Below the pieces are notes generated by a model that was given only the letters and a program-made list of their open reading frames with translations, searched no databases and was not told the DNA's origin. A DNA stretch of 64,000 nt from Ectobius pallidus (lineage: Eukaryota; Arthropoda; Insecta; Blattodea; Ectobiidae). Both the position numbers and the translations under genes were made by a program. Numbering within the stretch: position 1 is the first letter of the stretch; each line of letters begins with the position of its first letter. The DNA lies in NCBI GenBank assembly GCA_964059195.1, contig CAXKWD010000006.1:66419073-66483072 (forward strand). The letters run 5' to 3'. Positions 1 to 11,601 of this stretch are shown piece after piece.

Positions 1-384
1 ACAGCATTGTTTTTTATTAGAAGACTGGAATAAGACTGATAAACGTGAAATGTGTATAAAAAATAAAACTAACAATCATAGTGGAACATGTCTGTGTGTG
101 TACAGCATTTTGTGAGTGAGTGTCTCCTGAACTGGAAGACAAGGCACCTCTGTGGAGCGATGAGCTGTCTATGCGAGGAGAAGGAGGAAGTGTTATTGGT
201 AAGTCACTCGCTTCAAAGCTTTCATTAATAAATTCCATACCCCAAAATTGCTTGCGCGACTTATAGCTATTTTAAGCCTCAAAAGATGGTCTGCACACTG
301 CACAGAACTTGCATCCGCCATCTTGAATGTTTTTTGGGAGTAAATATTAAAAACGGAACATTTTGGAATATTTCTATCGTATAC

Positions 385-705
385 AGGCCATAAGCTATAC
401 GTATGCCAAATTTCAAGTTTCTGGTTCATGTGGAAGTGGGTAAACAATTAAAACAAGAAATTAATTAACCACGCGGCTTTGTAGTATAGGCTTAGTGATG
501 ATTTGCTATTTAAAAGGCATTGTGACCGTTAATAGGTCGTTACACCGGTATGGTCAACCGTTTTAGTCCAAAATCAATAGGGTTCTTCCGATGAACGTTA
601 TAACTGCGTATACAACATTTCATGACAATCTGATAAAAGGTGTTTTCGAGTTATCGCGCGTATAGGCACACAGACAGATAGACGGACAGACATATTCCCC
701 GTCCA
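385..705. repeat. Dispersed-repeat-like segment ending in CAGACAGA motifs
   Basis: The stretch around 395-440 (words CCAAATTTCAAGTTTCT and GAAGTGGGT) resembles the minus strand at about 36900-36965. The segment ends at 668-692 with CACAGACAGATAGACGGACAG, much like the CAGACGGA run at 42655-42690. This suggests remnants of a common repeat family, but no ends, target duplication or coding frame can be recognised. Confidence 0.3.
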
Positions 706-889
706 CCAAACTGTAATCTTAAAAAGTACCACTTAATAACTTGTTACATGCAATTCTTTCCTAAATAGAAATGCATGTTCGCCGAAATTAAAAATTAATC
801 GTCAGTTAAATGACTATGCTAAGAGTTTCGCTAGATTAATACTACGTGGCGCTGTATGCAGCTCACAACCAGGGAGTTAAAAAAAAGAC

Positions 890-1045
890 TGATAGCAGCG
901 TAGTCGGGCAGTATGCCAGTGTGCTAGTCGAAGGTTTTGAAACTTGTGTATAATTCGCGTTTAGCGTGTGATTTTGTTCGTAGACATTGCTATATCAAGT
1001 TTCGGAGACTCCAAATCTTAGTGAGAGATTAGGAGACAAAGCCAG
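890..1045 (+). other. Candidate non-coding first exon (donor-supported only)
   Basis: This stretch is less AT-rich than its surroundings and ends in CCAG followed by GTGAGA, a good insect 5' splice donor at 1046. It has no long open frame, no convincing TATA box and no matching acceptor downstream in the window. It could be a 5'-UTR exon or a chance donor. The call rests on base composition and one splice site only. Confidence 0.18.
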
Positions 1046-2239
1046 GTGAGAAGTATTACGAATAATGTATCAGATGGCCTTGTCTGCGGAAACAAAACTA
1101 ATATCTATGGATTCACACCTAACCTTGAAGTCGCTTCGTCAGTCATCACACCACCCATACCGGCCATAACCTACTCTGTTAGCAATATACACAGTACAGT
1201 GAAGGTAATATACACTAGTCTAATTCTCATTAATTTCGGAACACGCATGAAATTCGCAAAGGGTAATCTTCAACTTTAGTATCGGTGTGTCTTATTAATT
1301 ACGGTGGCCATTCCTTTGCTAGAACACATTAGTTAATGTTAAACTGTGTAGATGCGATAGCGGCCTGCCTCCTGTTGGAATAAACATTCCTGTTGTATTA
1401 CTTATAGTACTAGTTTGGTATATGCTCGTCCTCATTTCATGTAAAGGAGGAATTTCTTTTTTATGTTATTCTTCCCTACAGTTCACGGTATTAAAATATT
1501 GGAGTACATACTAATAAGCAGATATTAATAAGACAATGAATGCCTTATGGCAAAATTAGATTATAGTCCGAAGAAATTGTTTTTAAAGCTTGTTTGTTGA
1601 GATTACAAATTTTATTACATTGGATCGTTGAGGCTATAGGCTGCATGAAATTCACCATTAGGCTGTGTTTATTACATAGAAATTCCTTTTTGAATAAACA
1701 AGTGGCCGTGTACGCTGTGAATTAATGTTAATTTTTCTCATACCATTGAGACCGTGACAAAACAATCGAAATTGGTGATAACAGCGGAAAAATATATTGC
1801 ATGAAGCCTAGAAACCGAAAAGTGTTTAAGGACTGATGCCTTTGTCTGTGTAGCCTACATCCATAGCAGTTAAATCGTTCATTGTTATTACTATTTTTGC
1901 ATTATGGGCTCTTTTGGCATTTTTATCGACTGCAACGAATTTGGTTTCTATACTGAAATATTAAGGGGACTTCTCTTGATTATTTCTTCAATTGATACTT
2001 GAAATAGGCCTATGGTTTTAACGATTTTGATTTAAAAAAGTTAATTTCGTTACTCCTATCTACGACTAAAAATGCTATATTCGTTTTTCTGTGAAAATTA
2101 CTTAGGGTAATTTATTCGTGTTAATTTTATATTTTTCTGGGTTATCTCTATCCCAGTACGAAATGCACGAAAACCTAGCACATTAAAATGTAAAGCTAAT
2201 TAAGATCGATATTTTTCATATATGTTTTAAACCTTATGA
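1046..2239. other. No recognisable gene
   Basis: AT-rich DNA. The small open frame at 1046-1279 shows no family resemblance or domain. Nothing else could be supported here. Confidence 0.6.
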
Positions 2240-2305
2240 TCAGCCAACTTGATTTGGGTTTTTCATGGTTTCCCCATTCACAATGGCATACGCTGGACTT
2301 GTAGG
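2240..2305 (+). repeat. Possible SINE 3'-body scrap
   Basis: The words TTTTTCATGGTTTCCCC and the following 40 bases resemble the body of the SINE family seen at 48838-49045 and, reversed, at 43290-43452. The tRNA-like head is missing, and the match is short and diverged. Confidence 0.28.
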
Positions 2306-2859
2306 TCTTGTTTGCTTTCCACATTCATCGCCACTATGTCACCCTATATCATATTAATTCAACTCAATATCAGTCAAGAATATAAATATAAGTACACAAA
2401 TTAATTTTACAAGAGCATACTGGTAAACCCAAACCCTATCAAACACGTGACATATCCTATGCAATTAAAACATTCAAAATAAGCTGAGTAATAATAATAA
2501 TAATAGGCGTAATAACAACAAAAAATACTAACACAACAGTTAGTAGACAGTGAGGTATTCTCGGCGACTACCGTCCGTTCTGTTCGAGCCCCTGAAATCA
2601 AAAGAGGACAGATTGTCGCAGTAATGAAATTCCCGAGCGCAGAAATATCGTGCTTTCAGAATGTAGAATTAGAAACGTTAACTCAACTGTAAAAAACTAC
2701 TCATTTTCTTGCTCAGCGACCAAAAGTCACCGATCCTACGGTATGACCTAACTCCGTAGCGTAGCAAAATGTGTGACTTTTATTTTGCTTTTGTTTATCT
2801 CAGGAACGGTTGGTCGTAGTGAAAATATAGTCATACAAAAAATTAAAGCTTATTAAATT

Positions 2860-3230
2860 TCCAACAAGTTTGTATGCATACATTTCTTCTCTATATCTAA
2901 CCGTTTACGAAATATTCGCTGTCAAAAATCTACTTAAAAAACAAGTTTTACGCCATTTTGTCTTCTAGAGCCTAAATTATTGGGTTTAAACAAAAATCTT
3001 TAGAACATTGGAGCAATAAATTAACTATAACATACACATTCAATTTAGTAACTCTGGTAAATAGTGAAATCCTCTTGTGACATTTTGCAAACAACTAATT
3101 TTCATGAAGCTTCCTGTAATAAGTTTAAATTCATAAAACTCATCCCATTATCATCTGTATCTTCAAACCCTTCTGAATGAGAAGATAACAAAGAAATTCA
3201 AATAAAAATTTGAGATAACAGACCACTGCC
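2860..3230 (+). repeat. Diverged copy of the core of the 54-56 kb foldback element
   Basis: Collinear with about 54830-55150 in the same orientation. Shared words include AAAAATCTACTT, TTTTACGCCA, ATTGGGTTTA, ACACATTCAATTTAGTAACT and GAAGCTTCCTGTAAT. It is a free-standing, older copy of the left-arm end plus loop of the palindrome at 54245-56100. It lacks the GC-rich outer arms and any inverted partner, so the palindrome probably formed from a non-palindromic ancestor related to this copy. Confidence 0.65.
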
Positions 3231-3299
3231 CACAACAGATTTTCCGTCTGCCTGCTAGTGAACAGCATGCACACATTATTGTTCGGCGTCTGGCTCAAC

Positions 3300-4470
3300 G
3301 GCTTGGGAAACTTCAGTCAATCACAAAAAATGTCTATCATAATAGTTTTATCGTTTTATTAGGTACTGTAATTACTGTAATACCGATATTGTGTTCGACA
3401 TCGAAATTCGAAGTTGAGATTTCACCATAAATGTACGTTTGGCGGTCCCCCGAATACAAAAATATTATTTTCAGAAAAATGTTGGTGTGTCTGAATTTAT
3501 GTGTGCCTGTGAACAGCCTACCTCCAGAACGCAAAATCGTATGAAAAACAAAATGGTGTATTTGGGTTAGCTATCTCTTGGAGATGTAATATCAAGATGA
3601 TTGGCGACAACTATTTCTTACTTTTAAAGCCACTTTACACGAAGATTTTTTATTTTTTTTAGAGATTTTCTCGAAAACGGCTCTAATGATTTGTTTAAAT
3701 TTTATACACGACGTACTTATACTTTGTAAGAGCTAAATCTTGAATTCAACATATCTTTTTAGAAGAATTCTCTGAAGGGTAGATATAACTCACCCACTGT
3801 GTGTAGAAACTTGGTGAACTATAAAACTTTGCTTCAGGTTGAAACAACTGAATATGCGCTCTTTGCAACAGGGCCTCTTATTCTACCGTATATCAGAGTG
3901 TGATTGAGAAAAGTATATTGCCCATGATTAGGGAAGAGAAATTTACGTGAGTACTTTAACCAGATTTTATTTGGGTTGTGTATCGTTCAGGGATGGTTGT
4001 GATGCGTAACGACATTCTCTTCATTTTTACAACCAATTTGCAAGAAGAGAATGTCATACAAAAATTATATATATATATATATACTTTTATTTGAGAAGAG
4101 GAAGTCATGTGAGTCATGTGAAACCATGTTATTTTTTAATATCAATTCACAAGGACTGAACACTAAAACATCTCGCTATTTTCAGCTTCTTTGAGAGGAG
4201 GCAATTAATCGTTGAATACAGCGATGTGAGCAGAAAAATGTATAATAATACCTGTGGTGAAGAAGCATTTTAATCTCGTATAACATTATGTACAATTTTA
4301 ATAACATGATATTATTTATGCCAAGAAGATTAATCTAAATATATAACCCCTGATAAAAAGTCACACCAATCGATCTGTATTTATTTTATTTTTTATTTTC
4401 GTATAACATAGGCTATACAATTCTAAATAGCAAAGAACATGCAAGGGGTAACATAAACACACATTTGTTC
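3300..4470. other. No gene; short hairpin and a small (TA)n run
   Basis: GACATTCTCTTC at about 4010-4021 has an exact reverse complement at about 4043-4054, giving a 12-bp stem with a loop of about 20 bases. A short TA run lies at 4068-4083. No coding sequence could be supported. Confidence 0.5.

Positions 4471-4473
<3 letters not shown>

Positions 4474-4536
<63 letters not shown>
4474..4536. repeat. (TA)n microsatellite
   Basis: About 63 uninterrupted bases of alternating A and T. The open frame running through it is a repeat artefact (Tyr-Ile repeats), not a gene. Confidence 0.97.
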
Positions 4537-4539
<3 letters not shown>

Positions 4540-6200
4540 TATATTATTTATTATTTCGAATGCCTCGCCATATGCTATTTAGCTTATTATGATGCAATTA
4601 ACACTCTTATAATGACACAAATAACGATGGGTTTTATTAATTTTTTCGTTTTAATATTTTCATTGCATGCTTGAATGCTTAATTCTGTGAGTATTCGCTA
4701 AATCGTAACAATAAAAGTAAATCGAGGTCACGAACAACTCACGGATTTCTTCTTATAAAAGGATAATTTTTTTGAAAATAGAAAGATATGTGAAATCGCA
4801 GAGAATACTAAACATTTTCTGCCTGAAGGTCTCCTGGGCAGAATTGCGACATTCTGTTGTCAACTGTGTTTAAAGTGTTAGATTAGACACCTGTGAACAA
4901 TAACTGTCTCTCTATAGTAGAGAATTTATTTAGCAACCGGAGTGTCGCACAATGAGCTGACAGGGAGTTGTTAAGAGGCACAGCAATGTGAAAATAACGT
5001 ACAAGACAATTGTTCTGATTTATCAGATTTGGGTCAATTCTAGTCGCGTTCTTAAAAAGGTTTCTCGTTAAATTTAAATTTCCTTCGGTAATGAGTTTGA
5101 TATAATGTTAGTACCGCATACAGGTATTCAGTAACTTTACTACTGTCTCTAATATAACTTCAAGTCACGATATTCCAATAAATAATTTCATTGTGTTTTT
5201 ACTTTTCTTCCTTCTTTTTGTAACAATCTGAAGCTTCTGTTGAAAGACATGTAAACATGTAAACTGTGGTTAGCATGCAAAATTAACTGTCAGTTACATT
5301 TAACTATCTTTTTTTGTTGTATAAATATTAATCCAAGTTTATCTAATCCTAACCAACAGTTTAATATAACTGCTGAATTTTTGCAAAGTTGAAACATTAA
5401 CTGATGGTTTGGAAACTTTAAATACATTTCAAACAGTGAAAAGACACTAGAAACCCATGTTATAAGTACAGTGTGAGTTATTATTTATTATTTTCATATC
5501 ATTTAGTTTAAGTTTGCTTTCATTTTGTCTATTAACTTTAAAACTACATATAATGTGTTTTTAATGTGAATAGACAAAATAAAATACAGTATCTGTATTT
5601 TTAATGTGAATAGACAAAATGAAAGCAACTGGTATCTTAGCTTTGTTGTTGGTTATGGAACCCTACATTACAAAAAAAGGAACATTTATTACTATAAAAG
5701 TATAGGAAGTGTTTAGTCTTATACCCTCAAAATCGATAAATAAGAAGCCAACAACAATGGATATGGGGACAATCTTTTACAATTAATAATAATATAATTG
5801 GTAAATTAATAATTTAATAGAACTTATTTAAGTACATGTCATACAATACTATGCCATTGACTAGTTTATGGCAATATTGTTTTGAAAAGTTCTTATTATA
5901 CTTGTACAAATGTATATTCAATAAATTATTTTAAGTTATTACAATCGAAGCACTTATATTAAAATTGTCTTGCAGTAGTATAGATGTAAGTATAAATACA
6001 TTCGTAAATTCAGTATCTTCAAGTGTTAGGTTAGAAGTATGGACGTAAGTACAATAAAATTATAAAATATTCTGTAATTACAGTTAAAATTGTTGTATCC
6101 AATTGTTGGAGACTGTCAACTTTGTCATAAAATTGTAATCTATTTTACAGATTTTATTTTCCAATACGTGTATAGATTTCTAATATTCTTTGTTTACCAC
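4540..6200. other. No recognisable gene; local repeated motif at 5515-5625
   Basis: The word TTTTAATGTGAATAGACAAAAT occurs, split by 16 bases, at about 5560 and 5598. Its reverse complement core ATTTTGTCTATT occurs at 5522, so the region can fold. Otherwise it is plain AT-rich DNA. Confidence 0.5.
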
Positions 6201-6212
6201 ATATATGGAACG

Positions 6213-6752
6213 GTGAGTCTGCCTAGAACTGTCTACCTGCCATACTTTGGAAACCTGTCCAGGAAGCTAGAAAGGATTCTAATGAAACACCAGATCCGTA
6301 CAGTGTTCATGCCACCCCCCAAAATTAAGAACCTCCCACGACCAGTGAAAGACAACATGGGACTTAGAACTCCGGGTGTTTATCGCATCCCGTGTGAATG
6401 CGGTAAAGCCTACATCGGACAGACTTCACGCACAATTGAACAGCGCTGCAAAGAACACGAGAGATGCATTAGACTCTTCTACCCGGACAAATCAGCAGTT
6501 GCAGACCACACCATTAATTCTGGACCGGGCCACAGAATAGAATTTAAAAACACGAAAGTACTCGCCAAGACAACACGGTATTGGGACCAGATCATCAGAG
6601 AGGCAATTGAAATTAGACTGGAAGACACAAACTTCAACAGGGATGAAGGTTTCACTATCAACCAGGCCTGGAACAAATGCATTCAGGACCTGAAAGGTAA
6701 AAGGAACATTTTGGCCCGGAAAAGGACCGAAAACAGAACAGCTGCTCCCTGA
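6213..6752 (+). pseudogene. Penelope-like retroelement 3' fragment with GIY-YIG endonuclease
   Basis: This frame encodes the end of a Penelope-like element (PLE) polyprotein: the linker after the reverse transcriptase, then the GIY-YIG endonuclease that nicks the target. The GIY-YIG signature reads GVYRIPCECGKAYIGQT, followed by SRTIEQRCKEH (the conserved Arg and the His that follow in PLEs). The motif QAWNKCI lies near the C-terminus, and the frame stops with TGA at 6750. An upstream part of the same open frame (from about 6090) has no PLE character and lacks an ATG, so the element is 5'-truncated near 6213 and the reverse transcriptase is absent. This is a dead 3' fragment typical of PLE retrotransposition, not a homing endonuclease gene. 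Its 3' untranslated tail runs to about 6926, where a hAT-like element is inserted. Confidence 0.9.
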
Positions 6753-6799
6753 TTGGTCGAATCCGCCCAACTCTGGTTGGTATATATATCCCCTACATG

Positions 6800-6880
6800 T
6801 CAAAACTCGACACTTCAGATTCCCTGAGGATGGAGGCAGAGTCAGCCTCGGAAACGTTGGACCACAACAAACTTCTCACC
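6800..6880 (+). ncRNA. Hammerhead-like ribozyme vestige in the PLE tail
   Basis: PLE terminal regions are known to carry minimal hammerhead ribozymes. Here CTGAGGA (6824-6830, fitting the CUGANGA core) is followed by GAGGC-AGAGTCA-GCCTC, which forms a 5-bp helix II, and then GAAAC (6851-6855, the second core strand). GTTG/CAAC just downstream can form a short helix III. Two bases between the first core strand and helix II, and the lack of a clear UH cleavage site, suggest a decayed or non-canonical copy. Confidence 0.4.
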
Positions 6881-6938
6881 TGGCTGCAAACCCGAGAAGA
6901 TTTTCTACACTAGTTTATGGACTTCATCCAATGTTAAA

Positions 6939-7378
6939 TAGAGGTGTACAAATCTCGATTTTAGCTTTTGAACGCCAGGCAAGCAAGTTGCCAGCGTCAC
7001 AGCTAGCAAGCAGGCAGGTTTCTTTAGGCTTGCGTGGGTCAGGTTAAACCCAACTTCTGCAAGCCAGAATAAGCTTGCGACATTCCTATCAGCTAAACAA
7101 CTGTAGTTGCTAAGTGTAGGTAATACTTATTTGCTTTTCTACATGCTGGTGGAAGAAATTCATCATGCAGATAAATAAAAGGTGGATAAAGTATTAAAAA
7201 TCCTTTTAGCGTCTTAACACATTTATTATTTTTATTAATAGGTAGATTTCGAAGAAAAATCTATCTATTGCAATCGATACCATGTCATGAATTTCGAAAA
7301 ATTCTTTCATATCTTTACGTTTCATGCCTCCGTAAGTACGAAACCACCGCCTGATAAAAAAAATTATATATATATATT

Positions 7379-7415
<37 letters not shown>

Positions 7416-8391
7416 CTTTACACGCTAGCGGCCGTAATTTTGAAGATATTTGAACCAGATTTTATTATGTTATTTCTAGGCCCAATAGTTCGGACAAGTT
7501 CGTTGATGAGCAATATTGGCCTAAGGGGGTGGTCGGGTGAAGGGGTTGAAATTTTAAAACATTTATATCTGGGCCCCTATGAAGTATAGAGGGAAACTTT
7601 GTTTGAATAAATTAGAGAACTCCTTACGGAGTTCACAGTGATACCAACGATTCGGGGGTTTTGGGGGTACGAGTGAGGGTGGGGGATGGAAATTCGAAAT
7701 TTTTAAAACTACATCTTGTGGGGTATCGTTGAAAAGCTCTTGATGAGTGCTCTACAAATCAATATCTAGTTTCGTGATAGTTCTCATATAAGGCGAGATT
7801 TGAATGTTTGAAGAAGTTCTCTTTCCTCTTTTTTGCAGTTATTATTGCGGGGTTTTCATGCCAAGGCTAAAGAAGAAGAGTGCTACGCAGCGACAATAAA
7901 TTAAACCAAAAGCACTTCGAAATCTACCTCAGCCTGTAGGCTTGCCTAAAAGGATTTTTGTTATTGTTATTATCGATTTTATGATGTTTTCTCGAAAATG
8001 TTTGAAAATTTTTCCCATGCCGGACTAGTACCTTCGTTCATTGATAATTCAAATTCTCCACACTTTAGTTTCTCCTCGGCTTCCTTCACGGTAAAATTGT
8101 CCATTCTCCTTTTGCTTGCACTCTAAACACATTTGAAGTTCCTCAACTACGTAACTGCACGACTTACCAGTGCACTGATATACCCAGTTTCATATTCTTC
8201 CGCCAGGCCTTGCAGTTTCCTTAGGCCCTGTGAAACCCACCAGGTTATGAAGAGCTTGTGACTCATAGCGACAGTATTTCTTATCATCGTTGTAATCTGG
8301 CTTGCTCTCTTGTGAAGCAAGTTAAAAGCTGTGGCTGGTTGCAGAATTTCAAAGGGGCAAGCAAGTTAAAATCAGAATATGTACACCTCTA
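6939..8391. mobile_element. hAT-like non-autonomous element, copy 1, with nested repeat
   Basis: The element starts TAGAGGTGTACA and ends TGTACACCTCTA, and is flanked on both sides by ATGTTAAA (6931-6938 and 8392-8399), a perfect 8-bp target duplication. Ends and duplication length fit the hAT superfamily. The termini carry GCAAGCAAGTTG-like and GCTTGC words repeated near both ends, probably transposase-binding sites. No transposase is encoded. The central half (7239-7959) is a different repeat family nested inside, also found free elsewhere. A second copy of the whole composite lies at 31595-32944. This copy sits directly after the Penelope-like tail. Confidence 0.93.
7239..7959 (+). repeat. 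Inner repeat family, copy A (nested in hAT copy 1)
   Basis: A repeat of about 700 bp seen five times in the window. It opens AGGTAGATTTCGAAG, followed by AAAAATCTACC (a terminal hairpin), and near its end has the exact inverse CTTCGAAATCTACCT. It closes with AGCCTGTAGGCT, then CTAAA and T-rich sequence. Internal landmarks are CACGCTAGCGGCCGTAATTT, GGCCCAATAGTTCGGACAAG and a variable TA run. A polypyrimidine tract ending TTTTTTGCAG precedes a 13-codon frame (MPRLKKKSATQRQ, ATG at 7858). Superfamily unknown; target duplication not clear. Confidence 0.85.
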
Positions 8392-8399
8392 ATGTTAAA

Positions 8400-11085
8400 C
8401 CATATCAAGTTCTGCTATTACGGTTGGCGTCAGTGGGGAGGGCCTTTAAATAGACGACGACTCTAACGATCCATTAAACGAATATTCTTTCATATATTTA
8501 TAGTGCATTCTAGGCCCATTTTAACACAAGCATTCAACCTGGACGTAAAGAATAAACAAACACCTAATCCGTATATAGGATGAGAGAAGTTTTGATTGAA
8601 GAATATTCCCATAAAAAACCAGAAATCGAATCGGGTTCAGCTCGTTTACTAGTAAATAATATTAATCACTCGGCAAAAAAAAAAAAAAAATCTTACTTGC
8701 CCTTAATGGTACTTGAAAAGGTTTCGTGATTTATTTTACACTCTTTAGACATTACAATTCAAACAATGGTATCAGATATCTCACAAATAAGTTATGCTAG
8801 GTTTGAGAAATTGAGACGAATTGATTCATTTTCGCACTTTTTTTCATGTTTTTCACAAAACATCTAGATTATTTACAAGTAGGCTAATCTGTTTTCCTAA
8901 ATGAAGAAAAGCTCAATTAAATGTACAGAAATAATACAAATAATATTTATAATTCTTCTGGCTATATGACCATGTAATGTGCATACAATAAAGAACAGTT
9001 TGACTAATGTTTTGTTAAGTGGACTATTTGAGAAACTTGTTTTAAATTCTATTTATTTTATCGTGGTATGAGTAAAGATTTCTCGTAAAAGAAATGCCAC
9101 AAGTAAAAGTCATAACCGTAAATCAGGACATTTTAATATAAAGATTGCATTCAACAGAAACACTTCGCTGATAAAGTTCCAGGTCTGTTTGTGTTCTTTG
9201 TAAGCTCATTTAATAAGACAGGTTTTTTTAATTGCGTGCGTTTGACTTGAAACGAGAAGAAAAAATGGGATATTACCAATAATTTCGAGAAAACTGCTTA
9301 GTGATTCTGTACTTCATAAAGGCTTTACTCCTTTCAAAAGGTTCTGCATGCTTTTAAACTAACAAAACCCACTTGAAAAGGATTTATAGTTAATATAATT
9401 TAACATTAGCCTACCTTCATAGTATCTGCAGCTGACACAACTCCCACGTTAACCTTTCAGATAATTATCCTTTATGAGAATTGTACTATTTTTCTAATTT
9501 TGAGAAATATGTAGAAAATGTATGTTGCCTTCTGGCAGCATTGAAATACTAACTATTATAAATTTAAAGAATATGTCTTTGTAACATGAAGTTATGTTAT
9601 GTTATGAATGCCTACTCTTAACCGTTTTGAAAAGTATTCTTTTTTGTTTGCTGCAAGAAGAAAATCTAAAGATTTTTACTTCTGCTTGTGGAGAATTTTA
9701 ACTAGAAGTTAAATTTCTAAAAGTTCAGCTATTCAAAAAAATGTTTTGGTCACTTTGGTCAAATCAATCGACTGTTAGCGATCAAGTAGGAGCGCCAAGG
9801 ATTGACTGTTCCTGAAAATAAATGTGTCTATTTTCAAGCGACAGAACATGGTCTTACTGTACGGTAGACTATTTAAACGATTTTTTTTTGGTTGGCAAAT
9901 CAAATTTTCAAATGTTTATTTCGTTCATAAAAATAAATGTACCGGTACTGTAGGCCTACAGTGTACATAAATAAGCTGTGTTTCGTTAGTCTTTCTGGAC
10001 CATCCAATTATCTCATTAATTTTCATAAACTCTACACAAGTATTATTTTTAATTAAAAAAATCATATATATTTTCACTTAAGTTAGCTTGCCTCAAAAAT
10101 AGGGACGAAAAGTAGTAAATAATTATCGTTACGGTTAACCTGATTTTTATTTTGAACTCAAAGATTTCTTTTATCTATACATAGTGAATATACTTAACGT
10201 CTCTATTAGCGAGTAAAGACATATCTAGTAGGCTTACACCCTATCTTACGAAAGTGTTCTTGAATACAAACCCGCAAGATTGTCTTTTCAGTTGTTACAA
10301 TTTAACCAGGTTCACCGCAGATATCAGCACATTCTTGCGGGATTCAGGCAACCCTAAACGATCATATAATCTCCCACATCTTCCTTAAGTCAACACAGAT
10401 TATGTCTTGTTGGATTTAATTTTGGTTAGTTCCCTGGTATAATGGAGAGGGTTGGCTTTCTTACTGGTTAAAGAGGCAGCTAGAGTCTCTTTCTCTACCT
10501 CCCTGTGTCTCCCTTAGAGCTTTTGAAATCACGTCGTACCGTCGTATAGAATCTCGCCAAGTTACGAGCTTGTGATCTTATCAAGAGGTCCATAATACCG
10601 TGTAACAGAAACATTTGCAAGGTGGTAATTCTTTTCCTGACGTGCTTGAAAAGGACAAGCCTTAAAAGGGCTATCTAGCTTTTATGCAGCTCAGCTATCT
10701 GATCGTAAGTAAATACTTGTATCCCCTTCATTGTATAGCTGTTCTTATCGTCTTAATGTCCACTTCCTCCTTTAGCGCATCCTTCCGACTTATAGAGTAA
10801 AACATTTATTTGGGAAAAGTACATAAAATTAAATTCCCCCAAGATTTTTATCATATTGCAAATTATATTTTGAGTGCTAACCTAATGACGTGTTTGTGCC
10901 TATTAGCCTATTATTGTTATTATTATATTAATTAATATTATTAATATTGTAACAGGCATGTTGAAAGCATTTGATACGTTATCTTACTTTTTTAGTAAAC
11001 ATTGGCAACAAACAAAGCTAACGTGTTAAAACTGTAGTACAATTATTACTTTAATATAGCGCTATATTAAATGTATGGATGAACT
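8400..11085. other. No recognisable gene
   Basis: AT-rich DNA with an A16 run near 8676. No open frame with family character, no clear element ends and no RNA gene could be supported. Confidence 0.55.
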
Positions 11086-11093
11086 TTAAGAAA

Positions 11094-11593
11094 TAGGACT
11101 GAAAATCGATTAAAATTTGTAATCGAATTAACGATTGACTTTAATCGATTAATTGACTGATTAATCGACAAACAAGTCGGTATTTTAAACGAAACCAAAG
11201 TGTACATTTAATATTGTTTTACACGTTTAATAACTACTACACTACAGATAATCAGAAGAAATCCTGAAATAATGGATACCATTATTAGTTAACTAGTGAA
11301 AAAATATATACAAAACTTACATTTCCGGTTATTTTTTTAGCCAAGACTTGAGACACACGAGTTTGTTGACATTTGAATGTTCAAGACACGATTGTAGCTT
11401 GTTTACAATAATGCCGGCAGCATTAAAAACTCTCTCACTCTGCACTGAGAAAGGAGTTTGGTCATTTGACCATTTCTCGAAAAATGTTTTTCAGAATTCG
11501 ACTAAACCGATTAATCGTAAAATGTAATTTATCGACGATTAAATATTTAATCGATTAATCGGGTCGATTAATCGATTAATCGGTACAGCCCTA
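11094..11593 (-). mobile_element. hAT deletion derivative (500 bp)
   Basis: Ends are TAGGACTG on the left and CAGCCCTA on the right. Flanks TTAAGAAA (11086-11093) and GTAAGAAA (11594-11601) match at 7 of 8 positions, fitting a hAT 8-bp duplication. Both subterminal regions are packed with ATTAATCG/CGATTAAT words, the kind of clustered motif bound by hAT transposases. The interior retains a minus-strand transposase C-terminus (11329-11485), so this is an internally deleted autonomous element rather than an unrelated MITE. Confidence 0.88.
11329..11485 (-). pseudogene. hAT transposase C-terminal (hATC dimerisation) remnant
   Basis: Reading the minus strand from about 11485 to the TAA at 11329 gives about 51 codons without a stop. 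They contain SERVFNAAGIIVNKL, the hATC hallmark (SER-F--AG-I), followed by the usual Leu-rich tail (NKLVCLKSW). The domain mediates dimerisation and folds onto the catalytic core in hAT transposases. The catalytic region and the BED zinc finger are absent, so it cannot be functional. Confidence 0.85.
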
Positions 11594-11601
11594 GTAAGAA
11601 A

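Noticed and set aside
6213..6752. GIY-YIG protein as a homing endonuclease or DNA-repair gene
   Set aside because: The flanking residues, 5' truncation and hammerhead-bearing tail fit a Penelope-like retroelement, not an intron or repair enzyme.
7239..7959. Inner repeat as a Helitron (hairpin AGCCTGTAGGCT then CTAA near the end)
   Set aside because: Sequence common to all copies continues past CTAA through AGGGATTTTT, and near-terminal inverted repeats are present, neither of which fits Helitron ends.
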